64,000 bases of DNA from Posidoniimonas corsicana. Lineage in GTDB: Bacteria; Planctomycetota; Planctomycetia; Pirellulales; Lacipirellulaceae. This document shows, in pieces, positions 8,880 through 18,336 of this stretch (positions are counted from its first letter, which is position 1; every line of letters starts with the position of its first letter). Made by a program: the position numbers and the translations under genes. The notes beneath the pieces were generated by a model. That model was not told the DNA's origin, did no database searches, and saw only the letters and a list, made by a program, of their open reading frames with translations. The DNA is taken from assembly GCF_007859765.1 (NCBI RefSeq), contig NZ_SIHJ01000001.1:1302767-1366766 (forward strand). The letters run 5' to 3'.

Positions 8880-11615
8880 ATGGAAGCGTCCGACGAGCTC
8901 GACCTGCTGTTTGGCGCGGCCGCGGTGGAGCTCGGCCTGCTCACGCCCGACCACCTGGCCGACGCGGCGGCCATGGGCAATGGGGCCGCGCTGCGCGAGC
9001 GGCTGGAGGGACTCGGCCTGCTGACGGGCGAAGACGCCGCCAGGACCCAGCAGGAGGTCGAGCGGCGGCTCGCGGCGCACGGCGGCGACTCGTCGCGGGC
9101 GGTCGCGTCGCTGCCGCCGGACATGCAGTGCCTGCTCGACGGCCATCTCACGGTCGCCCCGCCCGCCACGAGCCAGGACGGCGGGCCCGGCGCCGACCCG
9201 TTTGTGACCTGCGTCTCAGGGTCGCGTGAGGCCTCCGCCGACCAGCCCCGCCGGTTCACCATCCTGCGGCCCCACCAGCAGGGCGGGCTGGGACTGGTTT
9301 CGATCGCCCGGGACTCCGACTTCAACCGCGAGGTGGCGCTCAAAGAGATCCTGCCCGCCAGCGCCGACGACCAGCACAACCGGCGGCGGTTTGTCCGCGA
9401 GGCGGAGATCACCGGTGCGCTGGAGCACCCGGGCGTGGTGCCGGTGTACTCGCTGGGGCAGTACGAGGACGGCCGCCCCTACTACGCGATGCGGTTCATC
9501 CACGGCGCCGACCTGCAGCAGGCGATCGACGCCTACCGCCTGCTACCGCCGGACAAGAAGCCGCTCCGCTTCCGCCAACTGTTGGGCTGCTTTGTCGACG
9601 TCTGCCACACGATCCATTACGCGCACAGCCGCGGCGTGCTTCACCGGGACCTGAAGCCGAGCAACATCATGCTGGGCGACTACGGCGAGACGCTGGTCGT
9701 CGACTGGGGCCTGGCCAAGGCGTCCGGCGAGAGCCACTCGCTGGACGACACCGGCAGCGCGCCCGCGGTGGAGCTGTCGGGCAACTCGGCCGCCGAGATG
9801 ACCGCCGCCGGGCGGGTAATCGGCACGCCGATCTACATGAGCCCCGAGCAGGCCGCCGGCCGGCACGACCGCATCGGCCCCGCAACGGACGTCTACTGCC
9901 TGGGCGCGACGCTCTACCAGCTACTGACCGGCGCCCCGCCGTTCGACCCCAACAACCCGAACGTGCTGGCCGCGGTCCGGTCCGGCATATTCGAGCCGCC
10001 CCGCAAGCGTGCGTCCGATGCGCCCAAGGCGTTGTCCGCCATCTGCCGAAAGGCCATGGCGCTCGAGCCGGGAGACCGCTACCCGACGTGCGGCGAACTG
10101 GGCCTGGACGTCGAGCGGTGGCTGGCGGACCAGCCGGTGTCGGCCTACGAAGAGCCCCTATCCGCCCGCGCGTGGCGGTGGGTCCGCGGGCACCGCACGC
10201 TGGTGCTCAGCGGCATGACCGCCGCCGTGGTGGCGCTGGTCGCGTTGACGCTCGGCGTTCTGCTGCTGAGCTCCGCCAACCAGAAGATCACCGCCGCCAA
10301 GGACCAGGCCGACCTCAACCTGCAGGAGGCGGTCGCCCAGCGCCAGCGCGCCGAGGAGAACGCCGAGCTCGCCCGGCAGGCGGTCCGCGACTACTACGTC
10401 CGCGTTAGCGAAGAGTCGCTCCTCGACCAGCCCGGCATGCACCCCCTGCGGAACGACCTGCTGCGACAGGCGCTGGACTACTACCAGGGGTTTCTCGCCG
10501 AGAGCGGCGACGACCAGCAGCTCCAGGCCGAGGCCGCCGCGGCGCACTACTATGTCGGCAAGATCACCGAGGTGATCGACGGCCCCGAGCAGGCGCTGGA
10601 GCACTACGACCAGGCGGCCCAGATCCAGCAGGCTCAGCTCGAGTCCGCCGCCGCGACCGACCAACAGGCGATCGACTACGCCCTGACACTCAACGCCACT
10701 GGCCGCGCGTATCAAAAACTTCAGCGGCCCGACGACGCGTTTGATCTCTATGAGCAGGCGATCTCAATCCGGCAGCAACTCGCGGAGGAGCAACCCGACT
10801 CGGCGGAACGCGCCCGCGAGCTCGCCAGCACCGTGATGAACGTCGGACTGCTGTTCGCCGGCTACGGCGACCGCGAGGAGGCGCTCGCCCGCCTGCAGCA
10901 CGCGCAGTCGATCCGGGCGGCTCACGCCGACGGCGAGGCCGGAGCCGGCCCGCTCCTGCTGCGTGACCTGGGCATCGGCTCATTAAACACGGCCCTGGTG
11001 CTGCTGGAGCTACAGCGGCCGGAAGAAGCCGCCGCGCAGCTACGCGATGCGATCGAGCAGTTTGAGCGCGCGGCGGCGGCAGAGCCGAACAACGTGGCCG
11101 ACCTATCGCGGCTCGCCACGTGCAGGCGGGTGCTAGCCGATATCCACGCCGCCCGCGACGACGTCCCAGCCGCCATCGAGCAGTACCGCGCCGCGACCGA
11201 GCTGATGACCAGCCTGGTGATCCGCAACCCCGAGGCCCCCGCCTACCAGCTGGACCTGGCAGGCGCACGGATGAACCTGGGCATGCTGCTGCGGTCCATC
11301 AATCTGCCCGACGAGGCGCTCGCGGAGCTGGAGTCCGCGGTCGAGCTGCTCGACGTTCCGCCCGAGGAGTCGCCCACGCCCCGCCAGCGCCGCGACCTGG
11401 GCGCCGCGCAGCGTGAGGCGGGCCGCCTGCAGGTCGAGCTGGGCGAGCGCGACAAGGGCCTCGCGACGCTCCGCGCGTCGCAAGAGACGCTCAAGTCTCT
11501 TGTCCGCGAGCACCCGGGCCAGCAGGAGTTCAGCAGCGAGCTGTCGAAAACCAACGAGGCGCTCAACGAGGCAGAGGAGTCCGAGGAGAACGCCCCGTCG
11601 GAGAAGGCGGCCTAA
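8880..11615 (+). CDS. Membrane Ser/Thr protein kinase with TPR sensor domain
   Basis: 911 residues. After a helical N-terminal region (1-90), a Hanks-type kinase domain spans about 124-425: glycine loop QQGGLGLVS, catalytic lysine K155 (ALKEI), HRDLKPSN at 255-262 and DWG (in place of DFG) at 275-277, then GTPIYMSPEQAAG in the activation segment. Asp and Lys are intact, so it should be active; DWG is frequent in planctomycete Pkn kinases. One transmembrane helix follows (about 441-463), then a coiled coil and a long series of TPR helices (about 500-890), presumably outside the membrane. No cognate phosphatase is adjacent, but FHA proteins lie at 1611-5253. Confidence 0.92.
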   Translation: MEASDELDLLFGAAAVELGLLTPDHLADAAAMGNGAALRERLEGLGLLTGEDAARTQQEVERRLAAHGGDSSRAVASLPPDMQCLLDGHLTVAPPATSQDGGPGADPFVTCVSGSREASADQPRRFTILRPHQQGGLGLVSIARDSDFNREVALKEILPASADDQHNRRRFVREAEITGALEHPGVVPVYSLGQYEDGRPYYAMRFIHGADLQQAIDAYRLLPPDKKPLRFRQLLGCFVDVCHTIHYAHSRGVLHRDLKPSNIMLGDYGETLVVDWGLAKASGESHSLDDTGSAPAVELSGNSAAEMTAAGRVIGTPIYMSPEQAAGRHDRIGPATDVYCLGATLYQLLTGAPPFDPNNPNVLAAVRSGIFEPPRKRASDAPKALSAICRKAMALEPGDRYPTCGELGLDVERWLADQPVSAYEEPLSARAWRWVRGHRTLVLSGMTAAVVALVALTLGVLLLSSANQKITAAKDQADLNLQEAVAQRQRAEENAELARQAVRDYYVRVSEESLLDQPGMHPLRNDLLRQALDYYQGFLAESGDDQQLQAEAAAAHYYVGKITEVIDGPEQALEHYDQAAQIQQAQLESAAATDQQAIDYALTLNATGRAYQKLQRPDDAFDLYEQAISIRQQLAEEQPDSAERARELASTVMNVGLLFAGYGDREEALARLQHAQSIRAAHADGEAGAGPLLLRDLGIGSLNTALVLLELQRPEEAAAQLRDAIEQFERAAAAEPNNVADLSRLATCRRVLADIHAARDDVPAAIEQYRAATELMTSLVIRNPEAPAYQLDLAGARMNLGMLLRSINLPDEALAELESAVELLDVPPEESPTPRQRRDLGAAQREAGRLQVELGERDKGLATLRASQETLKSLVREHPGQQEFSSELSKTNEALNEAEESEENAPSEKAA

Positions 11616-11642
11616 CGCAACGCCGCCACTCTTCTAAGCCGG

Positions 11643-13325
11643 TTACTTCTCGCCCGACACCGCCTCGGCGATGTTGTGCGTGTGGTCGAGAATGCGTGAG
11701 TACGCGTTCAGCGAAGCCATCACCGCCACACTCACCAGCGGAGGCACGCCGCCCTGAGAAAGGTCGTCCAGGTGCTGGCGTCGCACCTGCTTGATGTGGG
11801 TGCGGATCCGTTTGGCGGCCGGGGCCACCTCCACCAGCACGTTGCGGTTGTCGTGCTCGAGCGCGACGTTGATCTTGGCCAGGTGCTCAACCACCTCGCC
11901 GTTGAGGCTGTTGAGCGCCGCCTGCTGCTCGGGGGTGAACCGGTGGCCGTCGCGGCGGAGCTTGTAGTCGAACTTGTCGAGGTCGGCGATGTAGTCGCTG
12001 ACCGACTCGTACTCGTCCGCCATCCGCAGCTGACGGCGGGCCTCGTCGGCTACGGTGTGGGGCACGTTGCCAGACAACAGGTTCGTGATGTAGACGGCGA
12101 TCTCGTCCTGGATCGAGTCGAGGACCTGCTCCCGCCGCTTCAGGCGGTTGGCGAGCTGCTTGTCCGGCTCGTCCTGCTCGCGCAGCGTGGCGAGCCACTG
12201 CAGCATCTTCTCGCACCCGTCTCCCATCCGCTCCAACTCGGTGCGGGACTGCTCGATCGCCAGCGCGGGCGTGTCGAGCATGCGTACGTCGAGGTCGGTG
12301 AGGTGCGGCTTCTCTTTGAAATTCTTCGACGGCACAACCCGCTCCAGCAGGCGGACGAGCATCGGCACGAAAGGCAAGAACAGCAACACGTTCGCGATGT
12401 TGAAGATGCTGTGCGTGGCGGCGATCGCGGCGGTGGTGTTGGGGAAGGTCGCATTGCCATCAACAATCACCTCTTTCGCAACATCCAGGTCCACCACCCA
12501 CTGCACTAGCCCGATGTACCACTGGAAGACGAGCGTCACCCAAAACACGCCCGCCAGGTTGAACAGCACGTGGAAGTAAGCGGCGCGCCGGGCGTTGGTG
12601 GTGGCGCCAAGCGACGCCAAGAGCGCCGTAATCGTGGTGCCGATGTTCTCCCCCAACACCAACGCGGCGGCTGTCTCGTAGGAGATCACCCCCTGGAACG
12701 CCAGCGAGATCGTGATGCCGAGCGTCGCCGAAGAGGACTGCACCAGGGTAGTCAGCAGGCACCCCATCAGCGCGCAGGTCATCACGCCGATGTAGTCGTC
12801 GGCCCGGAAACGGTGGAACCAGCTCTCGAAGTCCGGGTTCTCCTTGATAATCCCGCAGGCGTCCTTCATCAGCTCCAGGCCGAAGAACACCATGCCGATG
12901 CCCATGATCGCCATCGCCCAGTAGCGCCAGCGGTCGCCACGCGAGAATAAGTACACAAACGCGGCCGCTCCCAAAAGTGGCAGGCCGTATTTGCCGATCT
13001 TGAGCACCAAGATCCAGCCGGTGATGGTGGTGCCGATGTTGGCCCCCATGATCACGCCAACCGCCTGGCTGAGGGCCATCACGCCGCTGTTGACGAAGCC
13101 CACCACCATTACCGTGGTGATCGAGCTCGACTGCACGACGCACGTAACCACAACACCCACCAGGATCGCCAGCAGCCTGTTACTGGTAACCGCACTTATC
13201 ATCCGCCGCAGGCTGCTGCCCGCCACGGCCTGCATGCCCTCGGACATGTGCTTCATGCCCAGCAGAAAGATGCCCAGGCCGCCAACCAGCTCGAACACGA
13301 GCTGGGTCAGTGAAGAAAGGTTCAA
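11643..13325 (-). CDS. Na/Pi cotransporter family protein with PhoU-like domain
   Basis: 560-residue inner-membrane protein of the NptA/YjbB phosphate symporter family. The N-terminal 330 residues carry the two inverted Na_Pi repeats with the hallmark QSSS motif twice (VVQSSSITT near 65 and VQSSSATLG near 195) and GANIGTT/GENIGTT motifs. The C-terminal 200 residues form a PhoU-like helical bundle, a common fusion in this family. Predicted to move phosphate coupled to sodium. The longest frame begins with TTG at 13325 and no ATG alternative precedes the first membrane helix. It converges on the kinase gene with 27 bases between the stops. Confidence 0.9.
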   Translation of the reverse strand: MNLSSLTQLVFELVGGLGIFLLGMKHMSEGMQAVAGSSLRRMISAVTSNRLLAILVGVVVTCVVQSSSITTVMVVGFVNSGVMALSQAVGVIMGANIGTTITGWILVLKIGKYGLPLLGAAAFVYLFSRGDRWRYWAMAIMGIGMVFFGLELMKDACGIIKENPDFESWFHRFRADDYIGVMTCALMGCLLTTLVQSSSATLGITISLAFQGVISYETAAALVLGENIGTTITALLASLGATTNARRAAYFHVLFNLAGVFWVTLVFQWYIGLVQWVVDLDVAKEVIVDGNATFPNTTAAIAATHSIFNIANVLLFLPFVPMLVRLLERVVPSKNFKEKPHLTDLDVRMLDTPALAIEQSRTELERMGDGCEKMLQWLATLREQDEPDKQLANRLKRREQVLDSIQDEIAVYITNLLSGNVPHTVADEARRQLRMADEYESVSDYIADLDKFDYKLRRDGHRFTPEQQAALNSLNGEVVEHLAKINVALEHDNRNVLVEVAPAAKRIRTHIKQVRRQHLDDLSQGGVPPLVSVAVMASLNAYSRILDHTHNIAEAVSGEK

Positions 13326-13408
13326 GGAGTCTCGCCCGCCGAAACGCGATTGTTAAGATTTCTTTAAGACGCTAGCCTGGGCAAGACTATAGGAGCCGGC
13401 CGCACGGC

Positions 13409-13741
13409 ATGCAACCGCCGGGCCAAAGAGGGTTTAGAGTGAAGCCTATCGCACCAAGTGACTGGGTCGTCTACCGCAAGCGGAAGCACAGCTCCGCGCC
13501 CGGACCGCGGGCGACGAACGTTTCCGCGGCGCCCCGCGGCGAAACCTACTCCTACGCGGTGGATAAGTACTGGGTCGTCAAGGAGATCCTCGACGACCAG
13601 CGGGCCGTGCTGATCACCCGCACGGGCAAGGAGCATACAGTTTCGCTGGCCGACCCCAACCTCCGCCGCGCCAGCTGGTGGGAGCGGCTGACCAAGAAGG
13701 GGCGGTTCCGCGAGACACAGGCGCTGCTCCGAGATTCATAA
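13409..13741 (+). CDS. Small conserved hypothetical protein
   Basis: 110 residues from ATG 13409; a GTG at 13439 preceded by AAAGAGGG at good spacing would give 100 residues starting MKPIAPSDWVVYRK and may be the true start. The sequence is basic and Trp/Tyr-rich (SDWVVYRKRKHSS, YAVDKYWVVKEILDD, VLITRTGKEHTV), with the look of a small beta-barrel of the SH3/KOW type. No signal peptide or membrane helix. I do not recognise a named family. It stands alone between the divergent Na/Pi gene and a secreted protein. Confidence 0.65.
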   Translation: MQPPGQRGFRVKPIAPSDWVVYRKRKHSSAPGPRATNVSAAPRGETYSYAVDKYWVVKEILDDQRAVLITRTGKEHTVSLADPNLRRASWWERLTKKGRFRETQALLRDS

Positions 13742-13939
13742 CGGCGTCCCGCGGGCAGGCTTCATTCTTCCGCACATCTGCTTCGCTCCAAGCGGGGGGT
13801 CGGTTCCCCCGGTCGATGGCGCCGGGCTAGACTCGGGTCCTCACCGGAACACGCTTGCGCAGCGCGTCTGCCCCGCGCCCCCAATCCTCCCCGCACGCCT
13901 TCCCCTGGGAAAGCTGCGCCCCGCCAACGGAGCCCCGCC

Positions 13940-14851
13940 GTGTCGTCTCTCATTCGAACGCTGTGCCTGATCAGCCTGCTCGCCGCTCCGGCGACCGCCG
14001 CGACCACCTCGGGCAGCCGGCCGGCTGGCCAGCCGGCCGGCCCTGCTGAACAAATCGAGGCAGCGGGGCTCACCTGGCACACCGACTACTACGACGCCTA
14101 CCGCGAAGCGGTCGACGGCGGGCGGATGCTGCTGGTGAACCTCACGTCGCCTGGAACCGCGAACCGGCAGCAGAGCGTCGACGACTCCCTCGCGGCCGAC
14201 GAAGGCCTGCGCGATCAGCTGACGCAGATGACGCTGCTCCGGGCGCCCGCCGACACGAAGATCGACGTTGCCGGAAAGCCCCAGAGCCTAGCGCGGCTCG
14301 ACGGCTTCGGCGAATTGGGCGGCGGCGCCGGATTCGTGATCATCGACCTCAAGCACGCCGACGCGCCGTACTTCCGCCACGCGGTCACGGTGCTGCCGTA
14401 CGCTGGCGGGAAGTACTACCAGTGGAGCGTCCGCGGCCTGCGCACGGCGCTCGACCTCCCGCCCGGCACGCTCACCCAGCGGTCGCTGGTGTGGGCGGTG
14501 AGGATGCACCCCGAGGCGCCGCAGAGCACCGGCGGACAGTTCCACCCGGCGCTCGCGGCGGGCGCCAAGGAGCACGCGTCCTACCAGGCGCGTGTCCGTC
14601 AGCAGGGGCACCAGAACTTCGAGCGGCGGTTCCACCGCCTGTCCGCGGCCGCTGGCAGCAGCGTGACGGAGGTCTGCGCCGAGAGTTGGCCGCGGCAGTC
14701 GCTGATGGATTCGGTCGTCGACTGCGTCGCGTCGTGGCGGCACTCGTCGGGCCACTGGCGCGGCGTGAGCCGGCCGCACCGCGCATACGGCTACGACATC
14801 AAGCGTGGCGCGAACGGCATCTGGTACGCCACCGGTTTGTTCAGCGACTGA
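13940..14851 (+). CDS. Secreted protein: thioredoxin-like N-half, CAP-like C-half
   Basis: 303 residues from GTG 13940. A Sec signal peptide (MSSLIRTLCLISLLAAPATA) is followed by a region resembling planctomycete thioredoxin-fold proteins (YYDAYREAVDGGRMLLVNL) but lacking any CxxC. The C-terminal third reads like a degenerate CAP/SCP domain: CAESW, then VASWRHSSGHWR, then YGYDIKRGANGIWYATGLF. Only one of the usual CAP acidic/histidine metal residues is obvious. Bases 14017-14040 inside the linker are a perfect 24-base palindrome encoding Pro-Ala-Gly repeats. The fold assignments are inference; secretion is well supported. Confidence 0.7.
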   Translation: MSSLIRTLCLISLLAAPATAATTSGSRPAGQPAGPAEQIEAAGLTWHTDYYDAYREAVDGGRMLLVNLTSPGTANRQQSVDDSLAADEGLRDQLTQMTLLRAPADTKIDVAGKPQSLARLDGFGELGGGAGFVIIDLKHADAPYFRHAVTVLPYAGGKYYQWSVRGLRTALDLPPGTLTQRSLVWAVRMHPEAPQSTGGQFHPALAAGAKEHASYQARVRQQGHQNFERRFHRLSAAAGSSVTEVCAESWPRQSLMDSVVDCVASWRHSSGHWRGVSRPHRAYGYDIKRGANGIWYATGLFSD

Positions 14852-14973
14852 GTCGCCCGTGCCGGCCCGACAGCGGGCTCACTTGCCCGCACAGGGCGTA
14901 TCGCCGATAGTGGGGCCGGCGTGGCCGCACGCCGCGTGCGCAACCTTTCTCTCCACTACCGAGGCTCTTCTCC

Positions 14974-15258
14974 ATGATTACTGTCGGCATGAACTATCAC
15001 GTGATCCCCGGCAAGCAGGCCGAGTTCGAGGAGAAGTTTGCCGGCGTGATCGATGCGCTCAAGGCCGCCGAGGGGCACGACAGCTCGTCGCTGTGGAAGG
15101 ATGTCGCAGACGACGCCTCGTACCTGATCACCAGCGAGTGGTCCAGCGAGCAGGCGTTCGTCGACTTCATCCACAGCCAGTCGTTCAAGGACGTCACGTC
15201 CTGGGGCAGGGAGCAGATCCTGTCGGGCCGCCCGCAGCACAAGATCTATAAGCACTAG
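14974..15258 (+). CDS. Antibiotic biosynthesis monooxygenase (ABM) domain protein
   Basis: 94-residue single-domain cytoplasmic protein of the ABM ferredoxin-like fold, the usual length. Start ITVGMNYHVIPGKQAEFEEKF and the later pair SSLWKDVADD and YLITSEWSSEQAF match the pattern of small cofactorless monooxygenases and HmoA-like haem-degrading proteins (beta strand, long helix, beta hairpin, then W-x-S-x-E-A-F helix). The substrate cannot be read from sequence. GAGG lies 9-10 bases before the ATG. It converges with the cupin gene, 16 bases apart. Confidence 0.85.
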   Translation: MITVGMNYHVIPGKQAEFEEKFAGVIDALKAAEGHDSSSLWKDVADDASYLITSEWSSEQAFVDFIHSQSFKDVTSWGREQILSGRPQHKIYKH

Positions 15259-15274
15259 CAGCCGGCCCTCCAGC

Positions 15275-15718
15275 TCAACGCTGGTACTTCTTGATCACCA
15301 GGTACTTCATCTCGGTGTCGCCGATGTTGCGCAGGCCGTGGTGCGAGTTGGGCGGGCAGTAGAAGCTGGTCAGCGGGCCGCCGGTCTTGGTCTGGCCGTT
15401 CAGGTGGAACTCGGCCTCGCCCTCGAGGATGAAGAAGAACTCGTCTTCGGCGTGCGTGTGGGGCGCATGGGTCGCCTGGTGGGGCTTCACAACGCTCAGC
15501 TTCAGTGTCCGCCCGTCGAGGAAGTCCTTGTCGGCGAACCAGTACTGGTAGCCGGCGTCGGTCTTGATGGCGCCCTCCATGTTGAAGGTGTTCACGCAGT
15601 TGTCGATCGTGAACTTCTTGTCGGGCGCCCGGTCCGCCGGCTCGGCGCCGTCCTCGGCGAACCCCCGATACGCCAGAGCGGCCGCTGCGACACACATGAG
15701 AAGCAGCTTGGTCTTCAT
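15275..15718 (-). CDS. Exported cupin-domain protein
   Basis: 147 residues with a Sec signal peptide (MKTKLLLMCVAAAALAYRGFA), unusual for a cupin, most of which are cytoplasmic. Cupin motif 1 is HAPHTHAEDEFFFILEGEAEF (His, His, Glu and a distal position as metal ligands) and motif 2 is PPNSHHGLRN, giving the expected 2-His-Glu-His metal site. Likely a periplasmic metal-binding sensor or dioxygenase-like enzyme; reaction not inferable. Ribosome site GAGG at good spacing before the ATG at 15716-15718. Confidence 0.85.
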   Translation of the reverse strand: MKTKLLLMCVAAAALAYRGFAEDGAEPADRAPDKKFTIDNCVNTFNMEGAIKTDAGYQYWFADKDFLDGRTLKLSVVKPHQATHAPHTHAEDEFFFILEGEAEFHLNGQTKTGGPLTSFYCPPNSHHGLRNIGDTEMKYLVIKKYQR

Positions 15719-16093
15719 CTTTGCCTCGTTGTTGATTGCGGGGTCGCGGCGGTGAGCACCGGCGGCGGTTCCCCCAGATTGCGGGATAACAAACGGCGGG
15801 CAGGCGACTGATTGTGCCTCGGCGTGCAGCGTGTGTCACGCGCGAGCCGTCGGTTTGCAAGCAGAGGACGCACGAACTGACGCGTCGCACACCGGTCAGT
15901 CTCGCCACCGCTCAACGAGGCCGCCGCGGGTTGCGGCCAAGGGTCCTCGACTTGCAGCATGCCGCCCCGATTGAGGTTTGCGGTCGCGGTAGAATGAGGC
16001 GACCGCGGCTGGGCAACCCTGGCCAGCCCGCGAACTTTTCACCGCCGGATCCGGCGCCGAGCGTCTTGCAGCAGTCCTGGGAAGGGGGAGCAA
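15719..16093. other. Divergent intergenic region, cupin / DUF1559 gene
   Basis: 375 bases between two divergent genes, so it should carry both promoters. Visible structure: a stem-loop with arms CGCGGCTGG and CCAGCCCGCG around 16006-16032 (one bulge), a perfect 14-base palindrome CGCCGGATCCGGCG at 16043-16056, and a strong Shine-Dalgarno run (GAAGGGGGAG, 16081-16090) that fixes the GTG start of the DUF1559 gene. No coding potential in the direction of either neighbour. Confidence 0.5.
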
Positions 16094-17032
16094 GTGTTCG
16101 TTACTTTTCTAGTCGCGCGTGCACCGCGGCGTCTTGCCCGCGCGTTCACGCTGGTCGAGTTGCTGGTGGTGATCGCCATCATCGGTGTGCTGATTGCGTT
16201 GCTGCTGCCGGCGGTGCAGTCGGCGCGCGAGTCGGCTCGGCGGATGCACTGCGCCAACAACCTGAAACAGATCGGGCTCTCGATTCACAACTACGCGTCC
16301 ACCCACAAGGCGTTCCCCGCAAGCGACCACATCCAGTTCCCGGACAACTGCAACAGCGGCTCCTGCCGGGGCGCCCCGATGTGGATGACCCTGCTCCCCT
16401 ACCTGGAAGACAGCGCCATCGAAGGCAGCTACGACAAGTCAACCGTCATGGGCACCAACACCCTGGTCGGCAACGACGACCCGCTCACTAAGATCGTCAT
16501 CGACCTCTACAAGTGCCCCTCGGTATCGATGTGGGAAGACCTGCCGGAGCGGCGCGACTACTACGGCGTCCGGGGGCAAGATGTTAACCGGCAGCCCAGG
16601 CACGCCGACGGCCTGTTCGTCATGGCGCAGGTCACCAAGCCCGGCAAGATCACCGACGGCTTGTCCCACTCACTCGCCGCCGGCGAGGCGATCCACGGCG
16701 ACCGCTACGGCAAGCCCGACATCTTCTACAACACCGCTTCGGGCGGAGCAACGCCCTGGATCTGGGGCGGCAACTGCAACCGGGGCACCGCCAAGAACCC
16801 CTGCTCCGGCGGGCAGCGGACGCGGCGTTCCGCCCGGTCCACCAAGTTCCCCATCAACTCGGTTCTCGACCCCATCGGCGGCCAGTACGACCAGGTGCCT
16901 TTCGGGAGCGAGCACCCCGGCGGCGCCCAGTTCGTGTGGGCGGACGGGCACGTGAGCTTCATCGAAGAGTCGATTGGCACCGACCTCTATCAGGCCTACG
17001 GGTCGATCGCGCAAGCCGATCAGACGCTGTAG
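16094..17032 (+). CDS. DUF1559 pseudopilin-like protein
   Basis: 312 residues. The N-terminus carries a type IV pilin/pseudopilin methylation site and helix, AFTLVELLVVIAIIGVLIA, followed by LLPAVQSARESARRM and CANNLKQIGLSIHNY, the classic start of the DUF1559 family that is massively expanded in Planctomycetes. The C-terminal signature FVWADGHVSFIEESI (the H-x9-DG motif region) is also intact. Such proteins are thought to be processed by prepilin peptidase and assembled at the cell surface; their role is unproven. The GTG start is fixed by the G-rich ribosome site 3-12 bases upstream. A small lipoprotein follows after 30 bases, the usual companion. Confidence 0.93.
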   Translation: MFVTFLVARAPRRLARAFTLVELLVVIAIIGVLIALLLPAVQSARESARRMHCANNLKQIGLSIHNYASTHKAFPASDHIQFPDNCNSGSCRGAPMWMTLLPYLEDSAIEGSYDKSTVMGTNTLVGNDDPLTKIVIDLYKCPSVSMWEDLPERRDYYGVRGQDVNRQPRHADGLFVMAQVTKPGKITDGLSHSLAAGEAIHGDRYGKPDIFYNTASGGATPWIWGGNCNRGTAKNPCSGGQRTRRSARSTKFPINSVLDPIGGQYDQVPFGSEHPGGAQFVWADGHVSFIEESIGTDLYQAYGSIAQADQTL

Positions 17033-17062
17033 CACGGCCCCTTGCTTGGAGCGGATTGGCGA

Positions 17063-17515
17063 ATGACCCGGTGCACGAACCGGCTGCCTGTGTTGCTGGC
17101 CGGGATCTTTCTGGCGGCGGGCTGCGGCGGCGACTCGGGCCGCGACCAACGCGTGCCCATCTCCGGGAAGGTCACCTACGCGGGCGAGCCCGTGACCGAA
17201 GGGCGGATCATGTTCTACCCCGAGGACGGCCGCCGCATGGCGATGGGCGCCATCGACGCCGCGGGCCACTACGAGCTTACCACCTACGACCGCGGCGACG
17301 GCGCGTTCCTGGGCACGCACAAGGTAGTGATCGACGCGGTCCGCGAGAACTCAGCCGGCCCCGCCTCGCCCGCTGAAGAACTGCAGGCCGAGGACCCCGG
17401 GTTCGTGAGGCTGGTCCCATCGGTGTACGCCGACCGTAGGTCGACCCCGCTCACCGCCGAAGTCGCAGAGGCAGACGACGCGATGGACTTCGAGCTGCCA
17501 CGCCGCCAGGACTAG
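17063..17515 (+). CDS. Small lipoprotein with carboxypeptidase-regulatory-like fold
   Basis: 150 residues from ATG 17063 (a TTG at 17042 would add seven residues before the signal peptide). Lipoprotein signal: MTRCTNRLPVLLAGIFLAAGC, with LAAGC as lipobox. The mature part reads PISGKVTYAGEPVTEGRIMF, MAMGAIDAAGHYELTTYDRG and FLGTHKVVID, the beta-sandwich pattern of the transthyretin/carboxypeptidase regulatory-like proteins. This type is regularly found directly after DUF1559 genes, as here (30 bases), and the two are probably cotranscribed. Function unknown; anchoring in a membrane is expected. Confidence 0.85.
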   Translation: MTRCTNRLPVLLAGIFLAAGCGGDSGRDQRVPISGKVTYAGEPVTEGRIMFYPEDGRRMAMGAIDAAGHYELTTYDRGDGAFLGTHKVVIDAVRENSAGPASPAEELQAEDPGFVRLVPSVYADRRSTPLTAEVAEADDAMDFELPRRQD

Positions 17516-17556
17516 CGGAGCGGCGGCAAACTCACGGGGCAGGGCGGGGGGGCGCC

Positions 17557-18333
17557 TCAGAGCCGCGGCGCGGCGAGCCCGCCGTCGATGTACAGCACGT
17601 TCCCGGTGGCGTAGCTGAGGCCGCCGGAGGCCAGGGTGGCGACCGCGCGCCCGATGTCTTCCGGCACGCCCCAGCGCGGCTCGATCGTGAGCCCCTCAGC
17701 AATCAGCTTGTCGTACTTGTCTGCCACACCCGCGGTCATGTCGGTCTTGATCACGCCGGGGCGGACCTCGTAGACCGGGATGCCGTGCTCGCCGAGCCGT
17801 GCAGCCCACAACTGGGTCGACATGCCGACGCCCGCCTTGCTGATACAGTAGTCGCCACGGTTGGTCGACGCGACCACCGCGCTAATCGACGACACGTTGA
17901 TGATCGACGGCCGCCGGTCGGCGTCGGCCCCGCGTTGCTCGATCATCCACCGCGCGACCGCCTGCGTCAGGAAGTACGGGCCGCGGAGGTTGATCCGGAT
18001 CAGCCGGTCGAACGACTCGGGCGTGGCGTCCAGCAGGTCGGCCCGCACGTCGGGCGCGACGCCGGCGTTGTTGACCAGCACGTCCAGCCGGCCAAAACGC
18101 TCGCGGATGGCGTCGATCATGCGGGCGTGGTCGTCCAGGTCGCTGATGTCGGCCTGGCAGTAGAGCGTCTCGGCAGGCTTCAGGCCGTCGAGCGCGTCGG
18201 CGATGTCCGCCTCAGGGCGGCGGCCGTTGATCACCAGGCTCATCCCCTCCGCGGCGAGCGCCTGGGCGATGCCGTAGCCGATGCCGCGGCTGCCGCCGGT
18301 CACCAGCGCGACGGGCTTGTCGTGAGTCGGCAT
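17557..18333 (-). CDS. Short-chain dehydrogenase/reductase (SDR)
   Basis: 258-residue classical SDR. The Rossmann motif TGGSRGIGYGIA (residues 13-24), NNAGVA, the catalytic Ser in INVSSISA, and Y-x3-K as YCISK are intact; the C-terminus YATGNVLYIDGG is standard. Annotated automatically this would be called 3-ketoacyl-ACP reductase (FabG-like), but it is only 3 bases from the upstream GH88-like gene, so a sugar or uronate oxidoreductase such as a KduD-type step is a reasonable alternative. A basic residue after the second strand (NGRRPE) suggests NADP preference. Reaction inferred, fold certain. Confidence 0.88.
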   Translation of the reverse strand: MPTHDKPVALVTGGSRGIGYGIAQALAAEGMSLVINGRRPEADIADALDGLKPAETLYCQADISDLDDHARMIDAIRERFGRLDVLVNNAGVAPDVRADLLDATPESFDRLIRINLRGPYFLTQAVARWMIEQRGADADRRPSIINVSSISAVVASTNRGDYCISKAGVGMSTQLWAARLGEHGIPVYEVRPGVIKTDMTAGVADKYDKLIAEGLTIEPRWGVPEDIGRAVATLASGGLSYATGNVLYIDGGLAAPRL

Positions 18334-18336
18334 GGG

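Noticed and set aside
14017-14040. Perfect 24-base palindrome
   Set aside because: It lies in the coding sequence of the secreted protein at 13940-14851 and is explained by Pro-Ala-Gly codons (PAGQPAG). A regulatory role is possible but nothing supports it.
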